Source: Micromonospora sp. Llam0 (GTDB taxonomy: Bacteria; Actinomycetota; Actinomycetes; Mycobacteriales; Micromonosporaceae). From it: DNA of 64,000 nucleotides. Each line of letters begins with the position of its first letter. Within the stretch, counting starts at the first letter, position 1. The translations under genes were made by a program, and so were the position numbers. Below the pieces are notes generated by a model. That model was given only the letters and a program-made list of their open reading frames with translations, did not search any database and had not been told where the DNA came from. This document shows positions 48,734 to 58,291 of the stretch, piece by piece. Where the stretch lies: contig NZ_RJJY01000002.1 in the NCBI RefSeq assembly GCF_003751085.1, positions 806,001 through 870,000 on the forward strand. The letters run 5' to 3'.

Positions 48734-51700
48734 GTGGTCGACCTGCCCCGCCGCCGAACCGGACGACACCATAGTGACCGCAGCACCGCCCGCCGCCGCG
48801 TCCGAGGCGGCCCGGGCCGGCTGCTGCATCGGATCTTCACCGCCGGGCTGATCACCCTGCTCGCGGTGACCGCCCAACCCGCCGCCGCGACCGCCGCACC
48901 CGGCGCCGGCCCGGTCGACGGGTCGGCCACCGCGCCGATCAGCGCCGAACTCGCCGCCGAACTGGACCGGGACGGCACCGTCGACTTCATGGTCTACCTG
49001 CGGGACCGCGCCGACCTGTCCGGCGCGGCCGACGCCGCCAGCGCCGGGATGCCGGCCGGTGACCGTCGCGCCGACGCCCGAGCCGAGGCCGTCTACCACG
49101 AGTTGACCACCACCGCCCAGCGCAGCCAGCAGAGCCTGCGCAAACTGCTCGACGGGCGGAAGGCCGGCTACACCGCGTACTGGATCGCCAACGCGGTCCG
49201 GGTCACCGGCGACCGGGACCTGGCCGACCGGATCGCCGCCCTGCCCGAGGTGCAGCAGCTCGAACCGGTCCACAGCTACCCGCTGCTCACCCCGGAACCA
49301 GCCGAACCGGTGCCGCCGGTCGGCGACGACGCCGGCACCACGGCCGTCGAGTGGAACATCGACGATGTCCGGGCGCCACAGGTCTGGTCCGAATTCGGCA
49401 CCAGCGGCGACGGGATCGTCGTGGCCACCATCGACAGCGGCGTCGAGTTCGACCACCCGGCCCTGGCCGCCAGCTACCGGGGAGCCGGCACCGGAGGCTA
49501 CGACCACGACTACAACTGGTTCGACCCGACCGGCATCTGCCCGGCCGGGACCCCCTGTGACAACAACGGTCACGGCACCCACGTCACCGGCACCATGACC
49601 GGCGACGACGGCGGCGACAACCAGACCGGCGTGGCACCCGGTGCCCGCTGGATCGCCGCCAAGGGCTGCGAGGTGGACACCTGCTCCGACGCGTCGCTGC
49701 TGGCCGCCGGCCAGTGGGTGCTCGCCCCGACCGACACCTCGGGCGCGAACCCCCGACCGGAACTGCGCGCCGACGTGGTCAACAACTCGTGGGGCGGCGG
49801 GCAGGACGACCCGTGGTACCGGCAGACCGTCGACGCCTGGATCGCCGCCGGCATCTTCCCGGCGTTCGCCATCGGCAACGACGGACCGGGCTGCGGCACC
49901 GCCAACTCCCCCGGCGACTACCCGCAGGCGTACGCGACCGGCAACTACGACGCCGACCACCGGATCGCCGCCCGGTCCAGCCGGGGCGCCTCGCTGGTCG
50001 ACGGATCGGTCAAACCGAACATCGCCGCGCCCGGCACCGCGGTCCGCTCCAGCATCCCCGGCGGCGGGTACGCGGCGTTCAACGGCACCTCGATGGCCTC
50101 CCCGCACGTGGCCGCCACCGTCGCGCTGGCCTGGTCGGCGGCGCCGACCCTGCACGGCGACATCGCCGCCACCCGGGCCCTGCTGGACGGCACCGCGATC
50201 GACACCGACGACACCAGTTGCGGCGGCACCGCCGCCAACAACAACAACTTCGGTGAGGGACGGCTCGACGCGTACGCCGCCGTCGAGGCCGCCCCGCGCG
50301 GACCCGCCGGCCGGGTGACCGGCGTGGTCACCGGCGACGGCGACCCGCTGCCCGGCGCCACCGTCTCCACCGGCGACCGCAGCGTCACCACCGGCACCGA
50401 CGGCGGCTACGCGCTGACCCTGCCGACCGGCGAGCACACCATCACCGCCAGCGCCTTCGGTTACCAGTCGGCCAGTGCCACGGTCACGGTCGCCGAGGAC
50501 GGCACCGTCGAGCAGGACTTCGACCTGGCCGCCACCACCCTGGTCACGCTCAGCGGTCGGGTCACCGACGCGGCCGGCCACGGCTGGCCGCTCTACGCCC
50601 GGGTCGAGGTCGACGGGCGGCCCGAGACGGCCACCTACACCGACCCGGCATCCGGCCGCTACACGCTGACCGTGCCCGGCGGCACCGCCGTGACGCTGGT
50701 CGCCACGGCGACGCTCGCCGGATACCAGCCGGCCCGGGTGGAGGTGCCGGCCGGAGACACCGACCGCACCGTGCACCTGGCGGTGCCGGTCACCGCCGAG
50801 TGCGTCACCCCCGGGTACGTGGCCAGCTTCGGCGACCCGGTGCTCGCCGAGAGTTTCCCGACCGCCGACACCCCGGACGGCTGGTCGGTGGTGAACCGCA
50901 CCGACGGCGGCGGCTGGGAGTTCTCCGACATCGGTTCCCGGGGCAACCTGACCGGTGGTGACGGCGGCTTCGCCAACATCGACAGTGACGCGCTCGGCGT
51001 CGGTGCGGTCCAGGACACCGACCTGGTCACCCCGATGCTGGACCTGTCCGGAGCGGACGCGCCGTACCTGCGGTTCGCCAGCGACTGGCGGGCGGTGGGG
51101 CTCAGCGACAGCGCCGAGATCGGTGTCTCGGTCGACGGCGGCGCCAGCTGGACCAACGTGTGGCGGTACACCACCAGCCGGCGTGGACCGCGCACCGAGG
51201 AGATCCCGCTGACCTCGGTGGCCGGTGCCGACGAGGTGCTGATCCGGTTCCGCTTCCAGGGCAGCTACGCCTGGTGGTGGCAGGTCGACGACGTCGAGGT
51301 GGTCGACCGCAGCTGCACCCCGCTGCCCGGTGGCCTGCTGGTAGGCAACACCACCGACCACAACACCGGGGCCGCGCTGAACGGGGTCACGGTGGCCAGC
51401 GCCACCGACCCGACGGTACAGGCGGTCTCCGCCGCCACGCCGGACGACCCGGCCCTGCCCGACGGCTACTACCAGCTCTTCTCGCCGCTGGTCGGCAAGC
51501 AGGAGTTCACCGCGACGCGGGCGCCGTACCAGGTGCGGAGCCGGACGGTGACGGTGGTCGCCGACCGGGCCCGCCGGGCCGACTTCTCGGTCAAGGCCGG
51601 CCGGCTGGCGATCAGCCCGACCGACCCGGTCGTGTCCCACCAGCCGTACGGCAGCACCCGCAAGGCCAAGGTGACGGTGACCAACACCGGCAGCGCACCG

Positions 51701-53275
51701 GCCGAGGTCGAGATGCTGGCCGGCGACGATGGGTTCAGCCTGCTGTCCGGTGACGGCGCCCCGCTGACCGAACACAAGGTGAAGGGGATCAGCAAGGCCT
51801 GGCAGGGTCCGGCGTACGGTGCCCCGGCCGGTGCCGCGCCGACCCGGATCACCGCGGCGTCGGCGATCGCGGGCGAGACGGCCGGGACGGCCGCCGATGC
51901 CTGGACGCGGGCCCCGGACCACCCGACCGCCATCTTCGACAACGCGGCCGCCACGCTCGACGGCAAGGTCTACTCCGTCGGCGGTGGCAGCACCACCGGC
52001 ACCGAGCGGGACGCCTGGGTCTACGACCCGGTGACCGACGCCTGGAGCGCCCTGCCCGACCTGCCGACGGCCCGCAGCAAGCCGGCGCTCGCCGCGGCCG
52101 GCGGCAAGCTGTACCTGTTCGGCGGATGGGGCGCCGGTGGGACTCCGGTGGCGAGCGTCGACGTGTTCGACCCGACGACCGGGACGTGGGCCACACTGTC
52201 CGGGGTGACCAGCCCCGCGCCGCGGGCCGCAGCCGGGTCCGCCGTCATCGGCGGCACGATCTACCTGATCGGCGGCTGCATCGACGGCACCTGCACCGAC
52301 TCGCGTACGGTGCTGGCGTTCGACACCGGCACCGGCACGTTCCGGTCCCGGGCCGACTATCCGGTCGCCGCGTCCTGGCTGGCCTGTGGCGGGATCGGTG
52401 AGCTGGCGTACTGCGCCGGCGGCGCCGGCACCGTCGAGTACCGGTCGACGTACGCCTACGACCCGGCCACCGACGCCTGGAGCCCGTTGCCGGACCTGCC
52501 GCTCGACCTGTGGGGCGGGCAGTACGCGGCGGCCGGTGGCCTGCTGGTGATCGCCGGCGGCGTGACCGGGGCGTCCACCACGGTGACGAACCGTACGGTC
52601 GGCTTCGACCCGGCCGCCGGTGAGTGGCGGGACCTGCCGAACACCGAGTTCGCCCGGTACCGGGGCGCCGGCGCCTGCGGGGCGTACAAGGTCGGTGGAT
52701 CGCCGAGCTCGTTCGTCGGTTCGGCGCAGGTGGAGGTGCTCGCCGGGCTGGAGCTGTGCGACGCCGCAGCCGACCTGCCATGGCTGGTCACCGACCCGGG
52801 CAGCTTCACGTTGGCACCCGGTGCCTCCCGGACGGTCACCGTCACGCTGGCGGCGACCGCCGAGGCCGGCGTGGACCAGCCCGGCCGGTACGCCGCGACC
52901 CTCGGGTTGCGGTCCGACACCCCGTACCCGGTGGGCCAGGTGGACGTGCAGATGAACGTCTCGCCGCCGGCGTCCTGGGCGAAGGTGCAGGGCACGGTCA
53001 CCGGGGTCAGCTGCGCCGGGGTCGAGGTCGGGGTGGCCGGGGCGACGATCCGGCTGAACTCGCTGACCGATCCGGGCACCGGCTACACGCTGCGCACCGG
53101 TGCCGACGGCGGGTACGCGTACTGGCTGCCACGCGGGCAGTACGAGATCATCACCGCGAAGGACGGCTGGGTGCCGCAGGCCCGGCAGGAGCGGCTGCCG
53201 GCCGGGATCGTCACCACGGTCGACAGCGTGCTCGAACCGGTCGATCCCTGCCCGGCCCGCCTCGGCGGGATCTGA
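48734..53275 (+). CDS. Secreted subtilase (S8) with Kelch and carboxypeptidase-regulatory domains
   Basis: 1513 residues. Basic start and signal peptide (about 30-55, IFTAGLITLLAVTAQPAAAT); I9-like propeptide; catalytic domain with Asp234 (ATIDSGVEFDHP), His280 (NNGHGTHVTG) and Ser453 (FNGTSMASPHVAA). Then CarboxypepD_reg-like domains (about 520-690), a beta-sandwich segment about 700-850, another regulatory-like repeat, Kelch-type repeats about 1050-1340 (VYSVGGGSTTG, LYLFGGWGAGG, IYLIGGCIDG), and a last CarboxypepD_reg domain. Exported protease probably acting on large extracellular substrates. GTG start as the first good one. Confidence 0.9.
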   Translation: MVDLPRRRTGRHHSDRSTARRRVRGGPGRLLHRIFTAGLITLLAVTAQPAAATAAPGAGPVDGSATAPISAELAAELDRDGTVDFMVYLRDRADLSGAADAASAGMPAGDRRADARAEAVYHELTTTAQRSQQSLRKLLDGRKAGYTAYWIANAVRVTGDRDLADRIAALPEVQQLEPVHSYPLLTPEPAEPVPPVGDDAGTTAVEWNIDDVRAPQVWSEFGTSGDGIVVATIDSGVEFDHPALAASYRGAGTGGYDHDYNWFDPTGICPAGTPCDNNGHGTHVTGTMTGDDGGDNQTGVAPGARWIAAKGCEVDTCSDASLLAAGQWVLAPTDTSGANPRPELRADVVNNSWGGGQDDPWYRQTVDAWIAAGIFPAFAIGNDGPGCGTANSPGDYPQAYATGNYDADHRIAARSSRGASLVDGSVKPNIAAPGTAVRSSIPGGGYAAFNGTSMASPHVAATVALAWSAAPTLHGDIAATRALLDGTAIDTDDTSCGGTAANNNNFGEGRLDAYAAVEAAPRGPAGRVTGVVTGDGDPLPGATVSTGDRSVTTGTDGGYALTLPTGEHTITASAFGYQSASATVTVAEDGTVEQDFDLAATTLVTLSGRVTDAAGHGWPLYARVEVDGRPETATYTDPASGRYTLTVPGGTAVTLVATATLAGYQPARVEVPAGDTDRTVHLAVPVTAECVTPGYVASFGDPVLAESFPTADTPDGWSVVNRTDGGGWEFSDIGSRGNLTGGDGGFANIDSDALGVGAVQDTDLVTPMLDLSGADAPYLRFASDWRAVGLSDSAEIGVSVDGGASWTNVWRYTTSRRGPRTEEIPLTSVAGADEVLIRFRFQGSYAWWWQVDDVEVVDRSCTPLPGGLLVGNTTDHNTGAALNGVTVASATDPTVQAVSAATPDDPALPDGYYQLFSPLVGKQEFTATRAPYQVRSRTVTVVADRARRADFSVKAGRLAISPTDPVVSHQPYGSTRKAKVTVTNTGSAPAEVEMLAGDDGFSLLSGDGAPLTEHKVKGISKAWQGPAYGAPAGAAPTRITAASAIAGETAGTAADAWTRAPDHPTAIFDNAAATLDGKVYSVGGGSTTGTERDAWVYDPVTDAWSALPDLPTARSKPALAAAGGKLYLFGGWGAGGTPVASVDVFDPTTGTWATLSGVTSPAPRAAAGSAVIGGTIYLIGGCIDGTCTDSRTVLAFDTGTGTFRSRADYPVAASWLACGGIGELAYCAGGAGTVEYRSTYAYDPATDAWSPLPDLPLDLWGGQYAAAGGLLVIAGGVTGASTTVTNRTVGFDPAAGEWRDLPNTEFARYRGAGACGAYKVGGSPSSFVGSAQVEVLAGLELCDAAADLPWLVTDPGSFTLAPGASRTVTVTLAATAEAGVDQPGRYAATLGLRSDTPYPVGQVDVQMNVSPPASWAKVQGTVTGVSCAGVEVGVAGATIRLNSLTDPGTGYTLRTGADGGYAYWLPRGQYEIITAKDGWVPQARQERLPAGIVTTVDSVLEPVDPCPARLGGI

Positions 53276-53379
53276 CCGGGTGACCGGTCCGACCGCCGGC
53301 GCGTCTGACCGACGGTGAGAACGGGTGCCGGGCCAGCCCAGCTCTGGCCCGGCACCCGCCGACGGTCAACCCGGAATTG

Positions 53380-53862
53380 TCACGGGTTGACCGGGCATCG
53401 CACCCAGTCCCGGCCCTTCACGTACGACCAGGAGCAGGTGTGCACAGCGTGGCCTTTACGGTTTCGCAGGAATGCTTTGTCGCCGTCGGCGTTCCACACG
53501 AACCCGGCGGTGTTCCAGTAGACGGTCCGCGCGGTGTCGTCACCGGCGCCGGAACGCAGCCACACCCGGCCGCCTTTTCCGGGGATGACGACGTCACCGA
53601 ACCGGTACGTCCGGCCGTTCTTGTTGTGCACCGTGTAGCCACGCAGGTTGATCGCCGTCTTGCCTCGGTTGATCAGTTGCAGCCATTCCCGATTGGCCAA
53701 CGCACCGCTGCCGTCGTCGACGCCGTTCGGGTGGTACTGGACGCTGTGCACCCGCAGGCTGGGCGCGGCGCTCGCGGCCCCGGCGCTGGCTGGCGCGGCG
53801 ATGGTCATCGAGGTGACCAGGCCGAGCATCGCCGCAGTCAGGACACCGACAGTCTTTCTCAT
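53380..53862 (-). CDS. Secreted lamin-tail-domain protein
   Basis: 160 residues from ATG 53862. Signal peptide (MRKTVGVLTAAMLGLVTSMT, then IAAPASAGA), then a lamin tail domain: SVQYHPNGVDDGSGALANRE, WLQLINRGKTAINLRGYTVH and YRFGDVVIPGKGGRVWLRSG. The family occurs in secreted actinobacterial proteins; it may bind surfaces or other proteins. No catalytic motif. Single gene, convergent with the subtilase. Confidence 0.85.
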   Translation of the reverse strand: MRKTVGVLTAAMLGLVTSMTIAAPASAGAASAAPSLRVHSVQYHPNGVDDGSGALANREWLQLINRGKTAINLRGYTVHNKNGRTYRFGDVVIPGKGGRVWLRSGAGDDTARTVYWNTAGFVWNADGDKAFLRNRKGHAVHTCSWSYVKGRDWVRCPVNP

Positions 53863-54158
53863 GGTTCCCCCCATGGGATGAGCAATTCTCGCAGGCATCG
53901 AAAGAATCGAAATCCGATTCGCCGTACGCCCGCTACCGCCACGAAGAATTGTGGGTGACGGGCCGCCCAATTCACCAGAGAGTGACGTCATCAAGTCAGT
54001 TCGTCCTGCCGCGCCGTCATGTCGGACGCCGGTGACTTGTCGGCGTGGCCACCGGCCGGAGCGACCAGGGTGACGCCGCCGGTCGGCCGTTTCCGCTGTC
54101 CACAGGGCGACAGCGGGGCCCGACGGCGGGGAATCCGCCGCCAATGTCGGTCATGAAG
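53863..54158. other. Intergenic region without a convincing gene
   Basis: About 300 bases upstream of the lamin-tail gene. Locally A+T-richer near 53880-53950 (AATCGAAATCCGATTCG, an inverted-repeat-like segment), which may hold the promoter of the lamin-tail gene. Rightward and leftward frames here show no family-like sequence. Confidence 0.5.
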
Positions 54159-54208
54159 CCGACAGGCCGCCGCCCCCGGAACGAGTTCCGGGGGCGGCGG
54201 CCTGTCGG
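54159..54208. terminator. Very strong terminator after the sulfurtransferase operon
   Basis: Perfect 23-bp stem (starts CCGACAGGCCGCCGCCCCCG) with a four-base loop, 17 bases after the sseC stop. Perfect over its whole length, which is rare; acts in either direction. Confidence 0.9.
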
Positions 54209-54224
54209 CGGGTCGGCCGGGGCG

Positions 54225-54566
54225 TCAGCTGCCGACGGTCACCGAGACCTCGTTGACTCCCTGGGCGGCGGTCACCGGGGTGTCGCCGTTGCCGTGCCGG
54301 GACAGGGCCCGCAGGGTCCAGCTGCCCGGTGCGGCGAAGAACCGGAACTGGCCGGCCGGCGAGGTCACCACCTCGGCGGTGAACTCGCCGGTGGCGTCCA
54401 GCAGCCGCACGTACGCGCCGGCCACGGCCTCGCCGTCGGCGGACTGGACGGTGCCGGTGATCACGGTCTCCTTGGCCAGGTCGACGCTGGCCGGCAGCGG
54501 TGCCGCCTGGTCCGGGGCGGCGCAACCCGCCGCGGTCGGGGCGTTCGGTGTGGTCGCAGCGGTCAT
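54225..54566 (-). CDS. sseC: DUF1416 protein, partner of thiosulfate sulfurtransferase
   Basis: 113 residues (ATG 54566; GTG 54572 overlaps the sulfurtransferase stop). ASVDLAKETVITGTVQSADG, EAVAGAYVRLLDATGEFTAE, SPAGQFRFFAAPGSWTLRAL: a CarboxypepD_reg-like beta sandwich. In mycobacteria the same gene (sseC) always follows cysA-type sulfurtransferases. Role unknown, presumably in sulfur handling. Confidence 0.85.
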   Translation of the reverse strand: MTAATTPNAPTAAGCAAPDQAAPLPASVDLAKETVITGTVQSADGEAVAGAYVRLLDATGEFTAEVVTSPAGQFRFFAAPGSWTLRALSRHGNGDTPVTAAQGVNEVSVTVGS

Positions 54567-54568
54567 CG

Positions 54569-55417
54569 TCACGCCTTCCCGGGCTCGTCGCCGAGCACCA
54601 CCGGCACGCCGATCAGCGAGCCGTACTCGGTCCAGGACCCGTCGTAGTTCTTTACGTTGGAGTGCCCGAGCAGCTCCTTGAGCACGAACCAGGTGTGCGA
54701 GGAACGCTCGCCGATCCGGCAGTACGCGATGGTGTCCTTGCCGTCCTCCAGGCCGGCCTCGGCGTACAGGGCGCGCAGCTCGTCGTCGGACTTGAAGGTG
54801 CCGTCCTCGTTGGCGGCCTTGGACCACGGCACGTTGACCGCGGTCGGGATGTGCCCGGCCCGCTGCGCCTGCTCCTGCGGCAGGTGGGCGGGGGCGAGCA
54901 GCCGGCCGGCGAACTCGTCGGGCGAGCGGACGTCGACCAGGTTCTGGGTGCCGATCGCGGCCACCACCTCGTCGCGGAACGCCCGGATGGAGCTGTCCGG
55001 CTCCTGGGCGACGTACTGGGTGGCCGGGCGGGCGACCACCTCGGTGGTCAGCGGACGGGCGTCGAGCTCCCACTTCTTGCGGCCGCCGTCGAGCAGCTTG
55101 ACGTCGCGGTGGCCGTACAGCTTGAAGTACCAGTACGCGTACGCGGCGAACCAGTTGTTGTTGCCGCCGTAGAGCACCACGACGTCGTCGTTGCCGATGC
55201 CCCGCCCGGACAGCAGCGCCTCGAACTGCGACTTGTTGATGAAGTCGCGGCGTACCGGGTCCTGCAGGTCGGTCTTCCAGTCGATCTTGACCGCGCCGGC
55301 GATGTGCCCGCCGTCGTACGCGGAGGTGTCCTCGTCGACCTCGACGAAGACGACGCCCGGGGCGTCGAGGTTCTTCTCGGCCCAGTCGGCCGAAACGAGT
55401 GCGGTGTCGCGACTCAT
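54569..55417 (-). CDS. Thiosulfate sulfurtransferase (two-domain rhodanese)
   Basis: 282 residues. N-terminal inactive rhodanese domain (LYGGNNNWFAAYAYWYFKLY, Gly in place of Cys) and C-terminal catalytic domain (VDVRSPDEFAGRLLAP, AGHIPTAVNVPWSKA, Cys233 in AYCRIGERSSHTW). The CRIGERSS loop is the actinobacterial CysA2/SseA type. Moves sulfane sulfur from thiosulfate to acceptors. A cysteine-rich leader peptide is encoded 224 bases upstream, suggesting cysteine-responsive control. Confidence 0.95.
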   Translation of the reverse strand: MSRDTALVSADWAEKNLDAPGVVFVEVDEDTSAYDGGHIAGAVKIDWKTDLQDPVRRDFINKSQFEALLSGRGIGNDDVVVLYGGNNNWFAAYAYWYFKLYGHRDVKLLDGGRKKWELDARPLTTEVVARPATQYVAQEPDSSIRAFRDEVVAAIGTQNLVDVRSPDEFAGRLLAPAHLPQEQAQRAGHIPTAVNVPWSKAANEDGTFKSDDELRALYAEAGLEDGKDTIAYCRIGERSSHTWFVLKELLGHSNVKNYDGSWTEYGSLIGVPVVLGDEPGKA

Positions 55418-55640
55418 CAGATCACTCCCTGGTTGGTCTCCCCCTGGTCCGGCGGGCCGCCGGTACGGAGGAAGCGGATCGGTGGCGAGTCCACGCCGCA
55501 GGTTGTCGCACCTGTGCGGGACCCTGGAGGACGGATCACGGACGTGCGACGGCGCCGCTGCCGGGCGATGGTGAGAATTCTTCGGCGCTGGTCACCGACC
55601 GTTGGAAGGGTCGGCGAAAGCCCGCCGGGTCAGCCCGCCG
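55418..55640 (-). promoter_or_regulatory. Leader region between cysteine peptide and sulfurtransferase gene
   Basis: About 220 bases without another gene. Several possible hairpins, for example CCGACC...GGTCGG near 55598-55617 and GGCGGGCCGCCGG near 55451. Likely the part where ribosome position on the leader peptide alters mRNA structure or Rho access; the exact structures are not decided by eye. Confidence 0.5.
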
Positions 55641-55718
55641 TCAGAGGACAGGGCGACACAGGCAGGTGGCCACACGGCACAGGTCGACCGCGCGCCGCTT
55701 GGTGAGGAACTTCCCCAT
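55641..55718 (-). CDS. Cysteine-rich leader peptide
   Basis: 25 residues from ATG 55718: MGKFLTKRRAV then DLCRVATCLCRP, three Cys close to the end. Short peptides of the RRxVDLCRVxxCxC type precede sulfur-metabolism genes in many actinobacteria, where ribosome stalling at Cys codons under cysteine shortage raises downstream expression. This one precedes the sulfurtransferase operon in the same orientation. GGAGGAACTT-type ribosome-binding site not obvious; the message may be leaderless. Confidence 0.8.
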   Translation of the reverse strand: MGKFLTKRRAVDLCRVATCLCRPVL

Positions 55719-55850
55719 GGGGCCGAAGCTTACCAGCCTGTTTCCGGTCAGTCACCGATCCGACCACGCAATGGGACATCCGCGCGTTGAGACCTACGCC
55801 ACCCCGCCGGAGACGGCCAGCCGAGTGCGCCGGCCAGCCGAGAAGGCCAG

Positions 55851-56663
55851 TCAGCCGAGCGCGCTCAGCGGCACGTCGGTGGCGGTGGCGGTGACCGCGA
55901 GGCCGGCCGGCGTCACGGCCACCTCCTGCAGGTCGAGCTGGAACGGCAGGGCGGGCAGCGGCACCGCGATGGACAACTGCTGGGCGTAGGCCTCGACGAA
56001 GCCACGGGCCGCCTCGTCGCCGGGCAGCCCTTCGGCGGCCAGTTCACCGAAGCGCAGGAGCACCTCGCCCGGGGCGACCTCCAGGTCCGCGGTACCGGTC
56101 AGGGTGACCTGCTGACCGAGGATGTCCACCGGGGCGGTGACGCCGAGCCGTCCATCCTGTTCGGACAACTCCACACCGGGCTGGTCGATCAGTTGCACAA
56201 TGCTGTCGTAGGAGACCGTGGCGGTGCCCTGCACGGTCTCCGCGGTGACCTCACCCTGCCCGGTGCGCAGCGTCTCCAACGGCGCCTGTACGCCCCGCGC
56301 GTCGACGTCGAGGGTGGGCAGCCGCACGCTGTTGCCGTTGACCGCCGCCGACACGTCGCGCAGCACGATCGAGACCGACTGGTAGCGGCCGGTAGCGACC
56401 TGGCTGAGGAACGGGAACCCGCCGATCGAGACCTCCGGCTCGGAGGATTCGATGTTCTGCCCGGCCACCTGCTGGCGGATCTGGTCAGCGACCGCCCGTT
56501 CGGCGTACGCGACGGCGACCCGGTCGGCGACGACCAGGACCAGTGCCAGGACCAGCAGCAGCACCGCGACGACGGCCAGCAGCCGGCGTGCTCGTCGGCC
56601 CGGTTGCCGCCGGGAACGCGACCGGCGGACCGGTTCCTCCTGGTACGCCGGATAGGTCGACAC
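55851..56663 (-). CDS. DUF2993 protein, membrane-anchored
   Basis: 270 residues from GTG 56663. Basic start, one helix (LLAVVAVLLLVLALVLVVAD), then the DUF2993 region: AVADQIRQQVAGQNIESSEP, VSIGGFPFLSQVATGRYQSV, PLPALPFQLDLQEVAVTPAG. These proteins resemble lipid-binding BPI/LolA-like folds; function unknown. The gene position resembles that of mycobacterial Rv0817c. Confidence 0.8.
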   Translation of the reverse strand: MSTYPAYQEEPVRRSRSRRQPGRRARRLLAVVAVLLLVLALVLVVADRVAVAYAERAVADQIRQQVAGQNIESSEPEVSIGGFPFLSQVATGRYQSVSIVLRDVSAAVNGNSVRLPTLDVDARGVQAPLETLRTGQGEVTAETVQGTATVSYDSIVQLIDQPGVELSEQDGRLGVTAPVDILGQQVTLTGTADLEVAPGEVLLRFGELAAEGLPGDEAARGFVEAYAQQLSIAVPLPALPFQLDLQEVAVTPAGLAVTATATDVPLSALG

Positions 56664-56774
56664 GGTGCCTCCTCGGCTGCGGACGGATGCGCCGTACCGT
56701 ATCTACCCAACCTGAATACGGCTCACCCGGCATCGGCCCGACCGACCATGCGCCTCACCTGACCGACCGGCGCC

Positions 56775-58049
56775 TCAGTTGAAGATCAGCACACCGAGGG
56801 CGTAGGACAGCGGCGCGGCGAGGGCGAACCCGCCGAGCGGCCCCTGCATGTGCCGGGCCACCCACATGGTCGGCGGATCCCCGGCCATCTGCCGGCTGGC
56901 CTCGGCGTAGCCGGTGGCGAGGTCGACCAGGACCGCCGCGCTGGCGGCGACCAGACCGACCAGGGCTGCGGTGACCGGGGTGAAGCCGACCACGTAGATG
57001 CCGAGCACCGCGCTGGCCAGCGTGCCGACCATGGCGCCGAGCACCACTCCGGTGGCACCTCGGGGCACCTGCGGGGCGAGCCGTGGCCGGGCCACCACCG
57101 CGTCGGTGAGCCGGGCGGTCATCAGGGCGATGCCGGTGCCGGCCAGCGCCACCACGATGGTCTGGGTGCCGCCGAGCTGCAGCCGGCTGAGCACGATCAG
57201 GGTGGCGAAGGCGACCACTCCGACGACGATCTGCAACGTGACGCCGAGTGACTCGGTGACCCTGGTGCGGTCGGCCGGCCGGATCAGCTGGGCGAGCACC
57301 GCGATGACGAAGCCACCTGCCGCCGCGTACCCGACCGGGGCCAGCGAGGCGACGGTCGGCAGCAACGCTCCGATGTCGGCGGCGGCCGCGGCGAGCAGGC
57401 TCACCCCGCCGATGACCGGCATCGCCGGTGGCCGGATCGCCAACGTCCAGGAGATCACGAAGAGCAGTTGTACGCCGAAGACGACGATGGTGAACGGGGT
57501 CCGGGCCAGCCCTGGCCCGGCGGTCTGCGCACCGAAGATCAGCCCCATGGCCAGCAGCACGGAGAACCCGGCCACGGTGAGCGAGATGGCCCGGCTGACC
57601 GGCACCGGCTCCGACGTGGACCGGCTGCTGACGGTTTCCTGCTCCCCGGTGCGGTCCGGCCGGTCCGCCGGCCGGCTGTCCACCGCGCCCGACGGGCCGG
57701 TGGCCTCACCGGCCGCAGCGGCCGCACCGCCGGGAGCGGGCGGGTGGCCCGGGGCAGGTGCTGAAGCCCGACCCGGGGCCGGGCCGGGAGCAGGTGCCCG
57801 ACCCGGTACCGGCGCGGCCGCCCGACCCGGACCTGGCGCGGGTGCCCGACCGGGAGCGGGCGCCCGGCCTGGGGCCGGTGCCCGACCCGGCACCGGTTGG
57901 CCGGGGTCCGGCGGTCCCGGGACGACGGCGCGGCCGGGTCCGCCCCGCATGCCGCCGGGCCGCCCACCGGGCGGTGGCCCGGTCGGAGGCTGTCGGCTAC
58001 CGTCAGGCCACTGTCCGCGACCGGTCTCGGATGGCGTGGAGGGATGCAC
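56775..58049 (-). CDS. Integral membrane protein with Pro/Gly/Ala-repeat start
   Basis: 424 residues from GTG 58049. Residues about 15-120 are low-complexity with PAPGRA repeats (RAPAPGRAPAPGRAPAPGPG), then about eight membrane helices (SLTVAGFSVLLAMGLIFGAQ, ... VVLGAMVGTLASAVLGIYVV, ... FALAAPLSYALGVLIFN). No transporter signature. Divergent from glnR. The repeat probably forms a flexible cytoplasmic tail. Confidence 0.7.
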   Translation of the reverse strand: MHPSTPSETGRGQWPDGSRQPPTGPPPGGRPGGMRGGPGRAVVPGPPDPGQPVPGRAPAPGRAPAPGRAPAPGPGRAAAPVPGRAPAPGPAPGRASAPAPGHPPAPGGAAAAAGEATGPSGAVDSRPADRPDRTGEQETVSSRSTSEPVPVSRAISLTVAGFSVLLAMGLIFGAQTAGPGLARTPFTIVVFGVQLLFVISWTLAIRPPAMPVIGGVSLLAAAAADIGALLPTVASLAPVGYAAAGGFVIAVLAQLIRPADRTRVTESLGVTLQIVVGVVAFATLIVLSRLQLGGTQTIVVALAGTGIALMTARLTDAVVARPRLAPQVPRGATGVVLGAMVGTLASAVLGIYVVGFTPVTAALVGLVAASAAVLVDLATGYAEASRQMAGDPPTMWVARHMQGPLGGFALAAPLSYALGVLIFN

Positions 58050-58159
58050 GCCCTGATGGTGCCAGACGGGGCGGGTGGCCCGCTGGCGACGGCACCGGGC
58101 CGTTATGGCCGATCGCACAGATGAACAGCTCACCGCCCGGGTGTTTCCAGCACCTAATC

Positions 58160-58180
58160 GGTTAAGCTCATGGCTTAACC
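58160..58180. promoter_or_regulatory. Inverted repeat in the glnR upstream region
   Basis: GGTTAAGC-N5-GCTTAACC in the 240-base divergent region, with unusual A+T content for this genome. Not the classical GlnR box; may be the site of another regulator of glnR or of the membrane protein gene. Confidence 0.6.
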
Positions 58181-58291
58181 ACCCGTCAGCGAAGCCGGGG
58201 TTCGACGCCACTGTCTGCGGTGACGGCCACGTGGCCGGCGTCCGCGGTCACCACGCGCGGCCGGGACAGGCCGCGAGGACGGAGGTGATGT

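Noticed and set aside
48713..51922. A 1069-residue open frame antisense to the subtilase
   Set aside because: Shadow of a high-GC gene; low-complexity Gly/Val/Arg text and no family features, whereas the plus strand has a full catalytic triad and domains.
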